A DNA stretch of 64,000 bases from Terrilactibacillus laevilacticus (GCF_006517395.1 NZ_VDCY01000001.1:186001-250000); one strand, 5' to 3'; numbered from the stretch's first letter, positions 1 through 9,269 are shown. Made by a program: numbers and translations. Notes: a model not told the origin generated them from the sequence alone.

Positions 1-2
1 AC

Positions 3-743
3 AAATCAAAAGATGAAAAAGCCATTCTGTTAATGCCAACGTGGCGTTCTTGGATGGATGACATGCCTGAAGATAAATTTATTGAAACAGACTATTATCA
101 GCACTATGTCACGCTTCTAAATGGATCGAACTTAGAACAAATCTTAGAGAAATATCATTTGCATTTGAACTTTTATATCCACCCAAAGTTCAAATCTTAT
201 CTTCATCAATTCACAACGAAAAGTCAAAGAATCAATATCATTCAATACGGTGAAGTAAAAGTAAATGAATTACTAATGAGATCAGCTTTACTAATCACGG
301 ATTATTCCAGCGTGGCATGGGACATGTATTATCAAAAAAAACCCATTGTTTTTTTTCAATTTGACCTGAAAGACTATAATAAGTACCAAGGAAGTTACAT
401 GGATATGGAAAAAGACCTGTTTGGAGATCGTGTCTTTAATACAAATGAGTTGGTCCATGTCATACAAGAATATGCTGAACGTCATTTCATTGAGAAGGAA
501 CAATTCTCTCATCTTAGAGAAAAATACTTTAAGTATACTGATAAAAATAATGCAAAGCGAATATTTGAAAGTATCGTGGAACATCGAGAAAAAATGATTA
601 AAAAGAACCATAAGAAATCGTTTCAATATCGAGTTCTTCATTCGGCAAAATTGAAGAAACTATGGAGATTGTCTCGTACCAATCCAGAGGTTATTCAAAT
701 ATCCAATAAATTAAAGGAAAAATTGAAGAGAAATAGAGGGTAA
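3..743 (+). CDS. CDP-glycerol glycerophosphotransferase family protein, C-terminal part
   Basis: This is the 3' part of a gene whose reading frame is open to the left edge of the window, so the start is outside. The visible protein opens with the family motif LLMPTWR (counterpart of YAPTWR) and later carries LITDYSSVAWDMYYQKKP, the nucleotide-binding signature of the Glyphos_transf (TagF/TagB) family. These enzymes transfer glycerol- or ribitol-phosphate from a CDP-polyol onto a lipid-linked acceptor at the inner face of the membrane during teichoic acid synthesis. The C-terminus is very basic, as usual in this membrane-associated family. It is the first of six such genes in the locus and is followed by a clear terminator, so it ends a transcription unit. 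Which polyol it uses cannot be read from the sequence. Confidence 0.85.
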   Translation, partial: KSKDEKAILLMPTWRSWMDDMPEDKFIETDYYQHYVTLLNGSNLEQILEKYHLHLNFYIHPKFKSYLHQFTTKSQRINIIQYGEVKVNELLMRSALLITDYSSVAWDMYYQKKPIVFFQFDLKDYNKYQGSYMDMEKDLFGDRVFNTNELVHVIQEYAERHFIEKEQFSHLREKYFKYTDKNNAKRIFESIVEHREKMIKKNHKKSFQYRVLHSAKLKKLWRLSRTNPEVIQISNKLKEKLKRNRG

Positions 744-751
744 AATGTAAT

Positions 752-788
752 AAGCCAAAGGGCACTTTCGTGCTGCTTTGGCTTTTTT
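752..788 (+). terminator. Rho-independent terminator after the truncated transferase gene
   Basis: A stem AAGCCAAAG / CTTTGGCTT with an inner GGCAC/GTGC arm is followed directly by a run of seven T. It lies 8 bases after the stop codon. Confidence 0.85.
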
Positions 789-929
789 TAGTTCTACAGC
801 CACGTTTCTAAAACATAGAATTAATGCAGTACATGCTTTTCTGATTACATTTAGTCATAATTCAAGTTTTTTAATACTTTAGAAGAAAAATATTTATGTG
901 TGCATATGAAAAAAGACCTATGTGCATTA

Positions 930-958
930 TTAACATAAAATGAGATATATGATAGAAT
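930..958 (+). promoter_or_regulatory. Putative sigma-A promoter upstream of the long transferase gene
   Basis: TTAACA and TAGAAT are separated by exactly 17 bases, about 70 bases before the start codon. The flanks are AT-rich. The call is by consensus only. Confidence 0.45.
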
Positions 959-1028
959 AAATTAGTCCATAATTTTCTTGTGAAATTATAATAAATCTTT
1001 ATCATTGAACTAAGGGATAGGTGAACGT

Positions 1029-3362
1029 ATGCAAATTACCAATTTATATAAAAAATACAAAATAATAAAAGAAAAACAGAAACATATTCTTGCTTTTAGA
1101 AAGGGACAAAAAGCAAAGGTCAGGGAGAATACTATCCTATTTGAATCTCTTCATGGAAAATCAGTTGATGGTCATATATTTCATATGATTAAATATATTT
1201 ACGAGTCTGATAGGAAAGTAAAGATTTACGTTGCAGTAAGAGATATTGATTCTAGTAAAAAAAAGTTTGAAAAGTATGGAATAACAAATATTAATTATGT
1301 TAAACACATGTCTCGTGAGTATGGCTACCTATTAGCTGTTTGTAAATATTTAATTAATGATAATACGTTCTATCCTTTTTTTAGTAAAAGAAAAGAGCAA
1401 AAATATTATAATATTTGGCATGGGACACCTCTGAAAACATTAGGAAAAGATATGGAGAATATTGTTGGATTTTCAAATGTTCAAAGGAATTTCTTAATTT
1501 CTGATGGCTTGATAGTAGGTAATGATTACACAAAAGATATTTTGGTTAGATCACATAATATAGATAAAATATATAATGGGAAAGTAATTATAGGACCATC
1601 TCCTAGAAATAGCGCTCTGTTTGATAAAAATAGGGCTGCTAAATTAAGAAATAGTTTTGGCTGGGAAAAAAAGAAAATTGTGATGTATATGCCTACTTGG
1701 AGAGGTATTGACGGTAATGTGAGATCTGATGACACTAAAATAGTTAGTGATCTATCATATTTATCTAATAATGTAGATAACGACACAGTTATTATATTTA
1801 AAGGTCACACTATGCAGAGTCAAATAAAAATAGATAATTTTAAAAATGTTTATAGTTTTCCAGTGGATATTGAACTGTATGACTTTTTAAGTTGTGTAGA
1901 TATCTTAATAACGGATTATTCTTCTATTATGTACGATTTTCTAAATAAAAAAAGAAAAATAATTCTATATACTTACGATAAGCAAGAGTATTTCAGTTCA
2001 AGAGGCGTATATGAGGACATTGATAACTATCCTTTTGTTCAAGTAGAGACAATAGAAGAATTGGCTGCTGAAATCAATGCAGTTGATTGCTTTAGAGATT
2101 ATACAGATTTTGAAGAACGCTTCTGCAAGTATGATTGTGAAAATGGTGCTGACATAATTGTCGATTATATATTTGCTAATAAAATGAATGAAAAAATATT
2201 AGAGAGTTCAGTTAGAAATGAAAAAGAAAATGTTTTTATTTTTTGTGGAGGACTATGGGATAATGGAATTACAACTGCATTGTTGAATACACTTTCCTCA
2301 ATTGATACATCTAAACGAAATTATGTATTATTTTTTGGTAAAAGTAAATTATCTCAAAAACATCAGTTTAGATTGCAAAGTCTCCCACCAGATGTACAAT
2401 ATTACCCAATATCAGGTATATCTATCAGTAATTTATTTGAGAGAATAATTCATAAAAGATTTTTAAATTCGAAAAAGACTAATTCTAAATTTATTAATAA
2501 TGTTGTTAAAAATATATATAATTTAGAGATTCGTAGAATGTTTGGAGACACAGATGTAGATTGGTTTATTCATTATACTGGATTTGATAGAAAATACGCT
2601 GAAATAGTTAGTCATATAAATACTAAAACCATGATGTTTGTTCATACAGATATGTTTGAGGATTATAAAAATAAAAAAAATTACAATCAAAAAGTTATAT
2701 ACAATGCATATAAATCAACAAGTAAAATTGTTTTGGTAAATGACGGTTTAGTTGATGGATTCAAACAAAACTTACCAACCGTAATCAAAAAACTCGAAGT
2801 TGCAAATAATTTCCTAGGAGAACAAAGAATTAGAGATCTAAGTAAAGAAAATATTTTTATAACATTAAAAAATGTTTTTTTTGATTCAGTTGATAGTTCT
2901 CATATCGTTATTGATCCCTTAAAAAGGTATGAAAAATTAGGTGATTATGAGATAGACTTATCAAGAAAGGACTCTCTTAAAAGGCTTACTGAAAAAGGAT
3001 ATCCTTTAGCAATAATCGAACATAATCACCAATCTCGATTAAAGAGCATTCTTAATGAATACGTTAAAGACAATTATGTTGAAAATAAAATTCTTAAAAC
3101 AAAACAAATAAAAGAATATATTGCTGAACTTGTAAAAGTAGAGTATTTAGAATATGAATTTCCTTATAGAACTCATTTAATCAATTACCTCAAAGATGAA
3201 ACTCATTTAGAGGCTCAACAGCTAGCATCAATAATTGATAATATATTAATAAATAAAGCTAAGATCAGAGAAGTTAAAAAATTATTTCCGTACACATTAA
3301 ATTTAATAAAAGAATACGAAGATGTCATAGCAGAGGAGTTTGTAAATGAAAGTACTAAATAA
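1029..3362 (+). CDS. CDP-glycerol glycerophosphotransferase fused to the first half of a GT4-like glycosyltransferase
   Basis: The 777-residue protein has two parts. Residues about 30-385 form a Glyphos_transf domain with NIWHGTPLK (catalytic His131), MPTWRG (221-226) and LITDYSS (293-299). From about residue 400 (FIFCGGLWDNGITTALLNTL) it matches the acceptor-side Rossmann half of a GT4 glycosyltransferase, as in the 838-residue gene on the other strand. The last roughly 190 residues are a lysine/glutamate-rich, probably helical region that I do not recognise, in place of the GT4 donor half. That half is instead encoded by the next gene, which overlaps by 17 bases. The start has an AAGGGATAGGTG ribosome site. 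The likely role is addition of polyol phosphate, perhaps also sugar, to a teichoic-acid-like polymer; the substrate is unknown. Confidence 0.75.
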   Translation: MQITNLYKKYKIIKEKQKHILAFRKGQKAKVRENTILFESLHGKSVDGHIFHMIKYIYESDRKVKIYVAVRDIDSSKKKFEKYGITNINYVKHMSREYGYLLAVCKYLINDNTFYPFFSKRKEQKYYNIWHGTPLKTLGKDMENIVGFSNVQRNFLISDGLIVGNDYTKDILVRSHNIDKIYNGKVIIGPSPRNSALFDKNRAAKLRNSFGWEKKKIVMYMPTWRGIDGNVRSDDTKIVSDLSYLSNNVDNDTVIIFKGHTMQSQIKIDNFKNVYSFPVDIELYDFLSCVDILITDYSSIMYDFLNKKRKIILYTYDKQEYFSSRGVYEDIDNYPFVQVETIEELAAEINAVDCFRDYTDFEERFCKYDCENGADIIVDYIFANKMNEKILESSVRNEKENVFIFCGGLWDNGITTALLNTLSSIDTSKRNYVLFFGKSKLSQKHQFRLQSLPPDVQYYPISGISISNLFERIIHKRFLNSKKTNSKFINNVVKNIYNLEIRRMFGDTDVDWFIHYTGFDRKYAEIVSHINTKTMMFVHTDMFEDYKNKKNYNQKVIYNAYKSTSKIVLVNDGLVDGFKQNLPTVIKKLEVANNFLGEQRIRDLSKENIFITLKNVFFDSVDSSHIVIDPLKRYEKLGDYEIDLSRKDSLKRLTEKGYPLAIIEHNHQSRLKSILNEYVKDNYVENKILKTKQIKEYIAELVKVEYLEYEFPYRTHLINYLKDETHLEAQQLASIIDNILINKAKIREVKKLFPYTLNLIKEYEDVIAEEFVNESTK

Positions 3363-4005
3363 TGATGTTCTAAGAGAACTTTCTTTTGATAATCACACAG
3401 CAAATGAAAAAATAGAGGATAACACAAATGACAATTTAGTTGAAACAATGATTAGTAAATTTGGGATATCCAAAATCCGATTAATAAATGATCTATTGGA
3501 CCCTAACGTTTTAACTTATTTAAATATTGGCAGATACGATAAACAAAAAGGGCACGATAGGTTAATAAACGCATTCGAGAAGTACAATATTGAATTTCCT
3601 AATTCTAGATTAATTATTATAGCCCCTTATGGACCTATTAAAAAGCAAACAATCCAGTTGGTGAAAAATTCACCTTCTAAAAAAAATATTTATTTATTTG
3701 GAAGGATGAATAATCCATACGCTTTGTTAAAAATGGTTGACGCGTTTGTACTTTCATCATATTATGAAGGTCTTGGATTAGTTGTCTACGAAGCTTTAGC
3801 CTTGGATAAGCAAGTGATAACTGTTGACATTGACACCACAATGAAATATTTAAAAGATAATGAAGTGATTTCAGTTGAGAACACTGAAATAGGACTTTAT
3901 AACGGATTAATAGCCTTCCATAAAGGACTAAGAACAATGAATAAATTTAATTTTGATAAATATAAAGAAAGAACAACAAGAGAATTCGAAAGTCTATTTG
4001 ATTAA
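3346..4005 (+). CDS. GT4-like glycosyltransferase donor-binding half, overlapping the previous gene
   Basis: The 219-residue protein contains the C-terminal lobe of a GT4 (Glycos_transf_1) enzyme: LNIGRYDKQKGHDRLINAF, then LFGRMNNPYALLKMVDAFVL, then SSYYEGLGLVVYEALALDKQ. The last segment carries the E-x7-E nucleotide-sugar motif (EGLGLVVYE). The first about 45 residues are polar and unrecognised. The ATG lies inside the end of the upstream gene and has its own GAGGAG ribosome site at 7-base spacing, so it is probably made by coupled re-initiation rather than being an accidental frameshift fragment. It lacks an acceptor lobe and may act only together with the upstream product. A historic frameshift that split one gene remains possible. 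Confidence 0.65.
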   Translation: MKVLNNDVLRELSFDNHTANEKIEDNTNDNLVETMISKFGISKIRLINDLLDPNVLTYLNIGRYDKQKGHDRLINAFEKYNIEFPNSRLIIIAPYGPIKKQTIQLVKNSPSKKNIYLFGRMNNPYALLKMVDAFVLSSYYEGLGLVVYEALALDKQVITVDIDTTMKYLKDNEVISVENTEIGLYNGLIAFHKGLRTMNKFNFDKYKERTTREFESLFD

Positions 4006-4018
4006 TTATATCAATTGT

Positions 4019-4066
4019 GCCCCCCCTATGTCGATAAACAAATAATAATCGACAATTAGGGGGGGC
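4019..4066. repeat. Long near-perfect inverted repeat with C7/G7 outer arms
   Basis: Arms of 17 and 19 bases begin GCCCCCCC and end GGGGGGGC, with a 12-base AT-rich loop. The inner parts pair TGTCGAT with ATCGACA. It sits 14 bases after a stop codon and probably folds into a very stable hairpin, but lacks a clean T-run on either side. It could be a transcription stop or the border of the degenerate tract that follows. Confidence 0.7.
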
Positions 4067-4367
4067 TTATGAGAGTAAAAATGAATAAAATCACTAAATA
4101 TGGTTCTATACTAAATTGGATGGTATCTTAGATAGAACAGATTTTAAGGGCATATTTATTTTATTTATAGATGTATTTATATATTTAAAAGCATTTGGAA
4201 TTTTTATTTCATTATAAACAATAGAAGGTAGTGTCAATATTTTTATGTAAATGACTGTTCACCTGTTCAGATAGAATGTCATCTTTGGTATAAAAATAAT
4301 TGTGTTTGAAGGGTTGGTTCTTGTTAATTGGTAAGGCTAGCCCTGCCAATATACAATATTTAAGATT

Positions 4368-4827
4368 CGATTGCTTCAAACGTCGTTGTTAATTCTGCAC
4401 GTGCTTTGTCGAAGCCAATGTGACAATGGTTTGAGCCGAGTAATGATGACCGTACATTTTCTCAATTAATTGTAAGATTTCTGTCATGGTAATCCCTTTT
4501 TGGAAGTGATGAATGATTCTCCTCGCTTCTAGCGTATCATTTGAGCGCCGGTAAGGCGCTGTCTGTTGTTTAAATTCACCGTTACGATCACGTTGGGATT
4601 TGTATGTTTAAATCACCAAACTCCGTGTGTAGCGTACGTGAATAAGAACCATTAGGTGAATTACCGGAGTTAAAACCAATGAGGTTATACTTTTTATAGT
4701 CTAAAAACGCTGTTAGTTCTGTCGCTAGAAATGTATTCACTGCTTTTTCTAGTTGCTTGCGAAAAACCATTGTAATATCTTGTTTTTGAACTAAAGCTTG
4801 AACGATTTCTTATATAAACTCATTCAT
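4368..4827 (-). pseudogene. Decayed IS256-family (mutator-type) transposase fragment
   Basis: Reading leftwards from the ATG, translation gives MNEFI, an in-frame stop, then EIVQALVQKQDITMVFRKQL and on to FGDLNIQIPT. That matches the N-terminal region of IS256-type transposases, which ends in LxVPR. One extra base at about 4596-4600 breaks the frame. In the shifted frame it continues RDRNGEFKQQTAPYRRSNDT and later ITMTEILQLIEKMYGHHYSA, matching the family segment that precedes the catalytic core. The DDE catalytic region is absent: the match ends near 4370 in further frameshifted debris. With a nonsense codon, a frameshift and loss of the 3' two thirds, the gene is dead. Confidence 0.8.
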
Positions 4828-4890
4828 AGGAAGACCTCTTCTCTGTTAATTTAGTGTGGTAACTCAATTCTATTAAGAAAAGGTCTTCCT
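4828..4890. repeat. Inverted repeat AGGAAGACCT / AGGTCTTCCT beside the transposase remnant
   Basis: A perfect 10-base inverted repeat is separated by 43 bases, directly upstream of the dead transposase start. The right arm is followed by TTTTT. It may be part of the old insertion sequence end or a protective hairpin of its leader. Confidence 0.5.
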
Positions 4891-4985
4891 TTTTGCATTT
4901 TGATTCATTTACACAAAATATTTTATATCCTCACATTGACATTTCTGAATGAATTTATTTTGAGTTTTTGTATTTATTGATATGT

Positions 4986-4997
4986 GTACAATTGTAC
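4986..4997. promoter_or_regulatory. Perfect palindrome GTACAATTGTAC in the gtaB leader
   Basis: A 12-base perfect palindrome lies about 40 bases before the gtaB start codon, just upstream of its ribosome site. It could be an operator, but no regulator is identified and short AT-rich palindromes arise by chance. Confidence 0.25.
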
Positions 4998-5035
4998 TAT
5001 TTGTGATAAATTATTCTATAGGAGGTTGTTTAAAA

Positions 5036-5923
5036 ATGAAAAAAGTTCGAAAAGCAATAATACCTGCAGCAGGTTTGGGAACACGCTTTTTGCCTGCAAC
5101 TAAAGCAATGCCCAAAGAAATGTTGCCAATTGTTGACAAACCAACTATTCAATATATAGTTGAAGAAGCCGTGGATTCAGGTATAGAGGATATCATTATT
5201 GTTACAGGTAAAGGGAAACGTGCAATAGAGGACCATTTTGATAATGCCTTTGAATTGGAAGATAACTTGATTAGAAAAAATAAATTAGATTTATTGGAAA
5301 AGGTTAAAAAGCCTTCTCAAGTAGATATTCATTATATTCGTCAAAAAGAACCCAAAGGACTAGGGCACGCTATTTGGTGTGCTAGAAAATTTATTGGAAA
5401 TGAACCGTTTGCAGTTCTTCTAGGTGATGATATAGTGCAAGCTGAAACACCTTGTCTAAAACAAATGATGAAAGTTTTTGACGAAAAACAATCTAGTGTG
5501 ATTGCGGTTATGGAAGTTCCTAAAGACGAGACTGATAGATACGGTATTATTGATCCAGAATCTCAAGATGGTCCACTTTACGATGTTAAGGGATTTGTTG
5601 AAAAACCTAAGGTTGAAGAAGCACCATCTAACGTGGCTATCATGGGCAGATACATCTTAACACCTGAAATATTCGAGTATCTAGATTTACAACAAATTGG
5701 TTCTGGTGGAGAAATTCAATTGACTGATGCAATAGGCAAATTGAATGAAATTCAAAAAGTATATGGGTTTGCATATGATGGAAAACGCTATGATGTCGGT
5801 GAAAAGTTCGGTTTTATTAAATCAACGATTGAGATGGCTCTTATGCGTGATGATTTGAGAGAGGATATGTTAAATTATTTAAGTGAATTAAATTTAAAAA
5901 TTCAAAATCATGTTATAAAATAA
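5036..5923 (+). CDS. gtaB: UTP--glucose-1-phosphate uridylyltransferase
   Basis: This enzyme makes UDP-glucose from UTP and glucose-1-phosphate, the donor for teichoic acid glucosylation and glycolipid anchors. The 295-residue length is normal for GtaB/GalU. The N-terminus has the nucleotide-binding loop [20 protein letters not shown], followed by [17 protein letters not shown] in [14 protein letters not shown] and a C-terminal [11 protein letters not shown] segment are also typical. I chose the ATG preceded by GGAGG at 7-10 bases. An in-frame ATG 54 bases upstream would add an unconserved hydrophobic leader. The gene stands alone between the transposase remnant and a two-way terminator inside the teichoic acid locus, which fits a role in supplying UDP-glucose for polymer decoration. 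Confidence 0.95.
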   Translation: MKKVRKAIIPAAGLGTRFLPATKAMPKEMLPIVDKPTIQYIVEEAVDSGIEDIIIVTGKGKRAIEDHFDNAFELEDNLIRKNKLDLLEKVKKPSQVDIHYIRQKEPKGLGHAIWCARKFIGNEPFAVLLGDDIVQAETPCLKQMMKVFDEKQSSVIAVMEVPKDETDRYGIIDPESQDGPLYDVKGFVEKPKVEEAPSNVAIMGRYILTPEIFEYLDLQQIGSGGEIQLTDAIGKLNEIQKVYGFAYDGKRYDVGEKFGFIKSTIEMALMRDDLREDMLNYLSELNLKIQNHVIK

Positions 5924-5980
5924 AATTAACGAGATTTTCTTTTTCACATGAAAGTAAAGAAAATAAATTTATTGTTAAAT

Positions 5981-6012
5981 AAATCCCTTGACTGTATTTA
6001 GTCAAGGGATTT
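5981..6012. terminator. Bidirectional terminator between gtaB and the convergent transferase gene
   Basis: A 13-base perfect stem, AAATCCCTTGACT / AGTCAAGGGATTT, has a 6-base loop. The T-rich side is better for the leftward gene. Confidence 0.75.
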
Positions 6013-6069
6013 GAAATATGCATCAATATAACAATAAATAATCATCATATTAATAATTCACAATAAAAG

Positions 6070-8586
6070 TTATTTTAATGAGCAGATCTTGTCATAGAAC
6101 ATATTAATAGCCTGTTTACTATATTCTTTGTAATCAAAAGTTTTCTCATTCATTTGTTGGCCACTAATAAATTTAGTCATTCCATCAACAAGACCTTGAA
6201 TAGAGTTATCAACAATGGTACCATATCCACCTTCAACTACACTTCTAGAACCAGGGATATTAGTTACGATAATAGGTTTATCAAGTATTAGAGCTTCTAA
6301 TAACACCATTGGTTGACCTTCATGATTCGAAGACAGTACGAAACAATCACAATAATCTAATAATGCATAAGGGTTGCTTATTTGACCTGTAAAGATAACG
6401 TGATCTTCAAGATCTAAAGATTTGACTAATTTTTCCAAATAGCCTTTTAAAGCACCTTGACCAACGATATATAATTTCGTATTTTGTTTTATCTTAACTA
6501 TTTCAGAAAAAGCATATAACAATTTTTCTTGGTCTTTTTCAGGTTCCAAACGACCTATGTTAATGAAATTAATATTATCATCTTTGGGAATTTCAAATCC
6601 AGAAAGATTAATATTGGATTTTGAGTATTCATTTTTAGACAGCAGATAAATATGATTTTCTATTTTTAGCGTTTTCTTTATTTCTTTAAGTTCTAGCGTT
6701 TTATTATAATTTATATTATTGATAACAAAGTCCATTTTTGTTTGATAGTTATCAATAATGTCACTAAAATTTTTAATGTTTTGTTCATTTGTAAGTTTAG
6801 AAACTGAGACAACTTTGTCAAATAATCGATATAATGAGAAAACAACTTTCAAGTTATTTCGATGTGGATATTTATTATTCACCTTCTTATTTGCTTGCTC
6901 AACCATGTCATTGTGAAGGTAGATACTTCGTTTTTTAAAATCACCGAAAGCGAAAAGAGTTGTCCAAAAAGGGCTATAACCACTAAAATCAATTCCTATA
7001 TCAAATGCAGATTGACCTATAAGACGTTTCATTTCACGTTCATACATCTCAGAAGGCATGACTTTTTTCATAAAATCCGTATAGGCTCCACGTCTTAACA
7101 GTAAGCGATGTCTACACCATTCAAATAGTTTTGCATTCCATGTTCCTACCCGATATAGAACACTAACATTCTTGTTAATTTTAGCTAAATTTTCCCACTT
7201 TTCTTTTCTGTTATCATTTCCATAATCTACTGCAGTTACATCATATTTATTATAATCAATGTTATTTAATAAATTAGTTACAGAAGTTGTTATTCCATTA
7301 TTGAAAAATCCTCCACAGTAGATGAGAATTTTTATCTTATTAGTGCATGTCTTGAAACAATTATTTAATGATTTTCCCTCGAAAATTGTTTCAACTAAGC
7401 GTTTTGTTGCATTACCATCGTCATTATAATTAAACTTATTTATAAAATACTCATAACGTTCTTTATATTTCAATGTTACATTATCAATATTATTTATATT
7501 AGAAACTACGCTGTTAAAATCTTTACAGAAAGGTCCGGGAAGATCTTCCATATCTATATACATACCACGATTAAATTCGTATTCCTCTGCATCATATGCA
7601 TAGAAGATCACTGGTTTTCTTTTAGGTAGATAATCAAAGAAAATGCTTGAGTAATCTGTTATTAATATATCAACAATTGAAAGTAATTCATTAGTATCCA
7701 TTGAATTTGGAACACAAAGATGACTTAATCCATTTTTCTTAAAGAATTCATAAGCATAATAATGTGTTTTAAGCAGTATAATATATTCATCATTCACATC
7801 ATTTTTGAGCTTATCCATTTCATGCATGAGCGTCTCACTCATATCATTTTTGCTATTTAATTTCCCTCTCCATGTAGGAGCATACAATATTACCTTCTTC
7901 CCTTCGGGAATAGAAAGTTTTTTTCTAATGGCATCTTTATCAGCATTAAACATTAAGTCTATTCTTGGATAACCCGTGTCCATAACATAACCACTATAAA
8001 TATTATATACATCATGTGATTTAAGTAACGTCTCATAAGTGAACTTATTAGGGTTGACCATAAAATCTGTATATAAAAAATTATGTTGAATATTACGATG
8101 ATCAGTAAGTCCACGGTTTTTTATATCTAATCCCATATGTTTCAAAGGAGTTCCATGCCAAATATTTGTGTATATTTGCTCTTTTCTTTTTTGAAAATAA
8201 TATGGGAATGTTGTATCATTAATTAAATATTTTGCTGTTGCAAGGTAATTATTGTATTTTCTAGATCTAGGTTTAACAATAATAACATTTCTTTTATTTT
8301 TATATTCTTCATGCACAGTGTTTTCATCTTTCAGTGCCCATACGTGTGTATAATTTTTATAAACTGGATGGTTCATTAAGTATTTAAATACTGCATAGGA
8401 ATTACCTGTCATGCTTTGGCCATGATAAGCTTCATAGAGAATGGTTTTTTCTTTTATAGGCTTTCTTTCTAAGAATTTAGTGTAAGTTGCACGCATTCTG
8501 AATTCCTGATCTTGTATATATTTTTTTAGTGGATCAAGAACAAATTTAATTTTTCTCTTAATAATTTTTCTTGTTTTTTCTGCCAT
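6070..8586 (-). CDS. Bifunctional CDP-glycerol glycerophosphotransferase / GT4 glycosyltransferase
   Basis: The 838-residue fusion protein has two recognisable halves. Residues about 45-405 form a Glyphos_transf domain with NIWHGTPLK (His144), YAPTWRG (235-241) and LITDYSS (308-314). Residues about 415-835 form a complete GT4 glycosyltransferase: LIYCGGFFNNGITTSVTNLL at the start, INIGRLEPEKDQEKLL opening the donor lobe, and SSNHEGQPMVLLEAL with the E-x7-E motif. The likely role is building a polyol-phosphate polymer that also contains sugar, at the cytoplasmic membrane face. GGAGG precedes the ATG at a good distance. It is the only gene of the locus on the minus strand and is divergent from tagD. 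It is the intact architecture from which the split pair near the start of the window can be understood. Specificity of either domain is unknown. Confidence 0.8.
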   Translation of the reverse strand: MAEKTRKIIKRKIKFVLDPLKKYIQDQEFRMRATYTKFLERKPIKEKTILYEAYHGQSMTGNSYAVFKYLMNHPVYKNYTHVWALKDENTVHEEYKNKRNVIIVKPRSRKYNNYLATAKYLINDTTFPYYFQKRKEQIYTNIWHGTPLKHMGLDIKNRGLTDHRNIQHNFLYTDFMVNPNKFTYETLLKSHDVYNIYSGYVMDTGYPRIDLMFNADKDAIRKKLSIPEGKKVILYAPTWRGKLNSKNDMSETLMHEMDKLKNDVNDEYIILLKTHYYAYEFFKKNGLSHLCVPNSMDTNELLSIVDILITDYSSIFFDYLPKRKPVIFYAYDAEEYEFNRGMYIDMEDLPGPFCKDFNSVVSNINNIDNVTLKYKERYEYFINKFNYNDDGNATKRLVETIFEGKSLNNCFKTCTNKIKILIYCGGFFNNGITTSVTNLLNNIDYNKYDVTAVDYGNDNRKEKWENLAKINKNVSVLYRVGTWNAKLFEWCRHRLLLRRGAYTDFMKKVMPSEMYEREMKRLIGQSAFDIGIDFSGYSPFWTTLFAFGDFKKRSIYLHNDMVEQANKKVNNKYPHRNNLKVVFSLYRLFDKVVSVSKLTNEQNIKNFSDIIDNYQTKMDFVINNINYNKTLELKEIKKTLKIENHIYLLSKNEYSKSNINLSGFEIPKDDNINFINIGRLEPEKDQEKLLYAFSEIVKIKQNTKLYIVGQGALKGYLEKLVKSLDLEDHVIFTGQISNPYALLDYCDCFVLSSNHEGQPMVLLEALILDKPIIVTNIPGSRSVVEGGYGTIVDNSIQGLVDGMTKFISGQQMNEKTFDYKEYSKQAINMFYDKICSLK

Positions 8587-8761
8587 GATATTCCTCCGAA
8601 TAAATTACTGCATAAATTAATTCATATTCTCTAAAAACAATACTTTCAAAATACACTAGACATACTATACCATGTTCAGAGAAATAATTAAATCCATTTT
8701 GCATGAGCTTGGAAAAGTAACAATATTTAAAAGAAAGGAGAATTAATAAATTAAAGATGAA

Positions 8762-8790
8762 TTGAAATTAATTAATTTAACAATTATAAT
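8762..8790 (+). promoter_or_regulatory. Sigma-A promoter of tagD
   Basis: TTGAAA and a perfect TATAAT are separated by exactly 17 bases, about 80 bases before the tagD start. Confidence 0.7.
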
Positions 8791-8873
8791 AACAAGTAGT
8801 ATTTTATTGAATTATAGTTGGTAATTTAAAAAATATTTAAATAAATTCTTTTATTTTATGAGGGGCGAAAGTA

Positions 8874-9269
8874 ATGGTAAAAGTATTGACTTATGGTACA
8901 TTTGATTTGCTGCATTATGGACATATTAACCTTTTAAAACGTGCAAAAGAATTAGGTGATTATCTTGTAGTTGGACTTTCAACAGATGAGTTTAATGCTA
9001 TTAAGCATAAAGAAGCATATCATTCCTTTGAAAACAGAAAATTAATTCTTGAAGCTATTCGATATGTGGATGAGGTTATTCCTGAGAATGATTGGGATCA
9101 AAAAGTTAAAGACGTTAAAGACAATGGAATAGATATTTTTGTTATGGGTGATGACTGGGAAGGAAAATTTGATTTCCTTAAAGAATATTGTGAAGTAATT
9201 TATTTACCTAGAACAATAGGTGTTTCAACTACAAAAATAAAAGAGGACCTATTTTCATTAAAAAAATAA
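8874..9269 (+). CDS. tagD: Glycerol-3-phosphate cytidylyltransferase
   Basis: This enzyme makes CDP-glycerol from CTP and sn-glycerol-3-phosphate, the donor for all CDP-glycerol transferases of the cluster. The 131-residue protein matches the family length (about 129). It carries the cytidylyltransferase motifs GTFDLLHYGH near the N-terminus and RTIGVSTTKIK near the C-terminus, plus the conserved core FVMGDDWEGKFDFLKEYCEV. A GGGGCG ribosome site precedes the ATG. It is transcribed alone from its own promoter and followed by a hairpin. Its presence says the polymer backbone of this locus contains glycerol phosphate; no ribitol-5-phosphate cytidylyltransferase is seen in the window. Confidence 0.97.
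   Translation: MVKVLTYGTFDLLHYGHINLLKRAKELGDYLVVGLSTDEFNAIKHKEAYHSFENRKLILEAIRYVDEVIPENDWDQKVKDVKDNGIDIFVMGDDWEGKFDFLKEYCEVIYLPRTIGVSTTKIKEDLFSLKK

Noticed and set aside
3330-3370. Programmed frameshift joining the 777- and 219-residue products
   Set aside because: There is no slippery heptamer with a downstream structure in the overlap, and the second gene has its own well-placed GAGGAG and ATG, so re-initiation is simpler.
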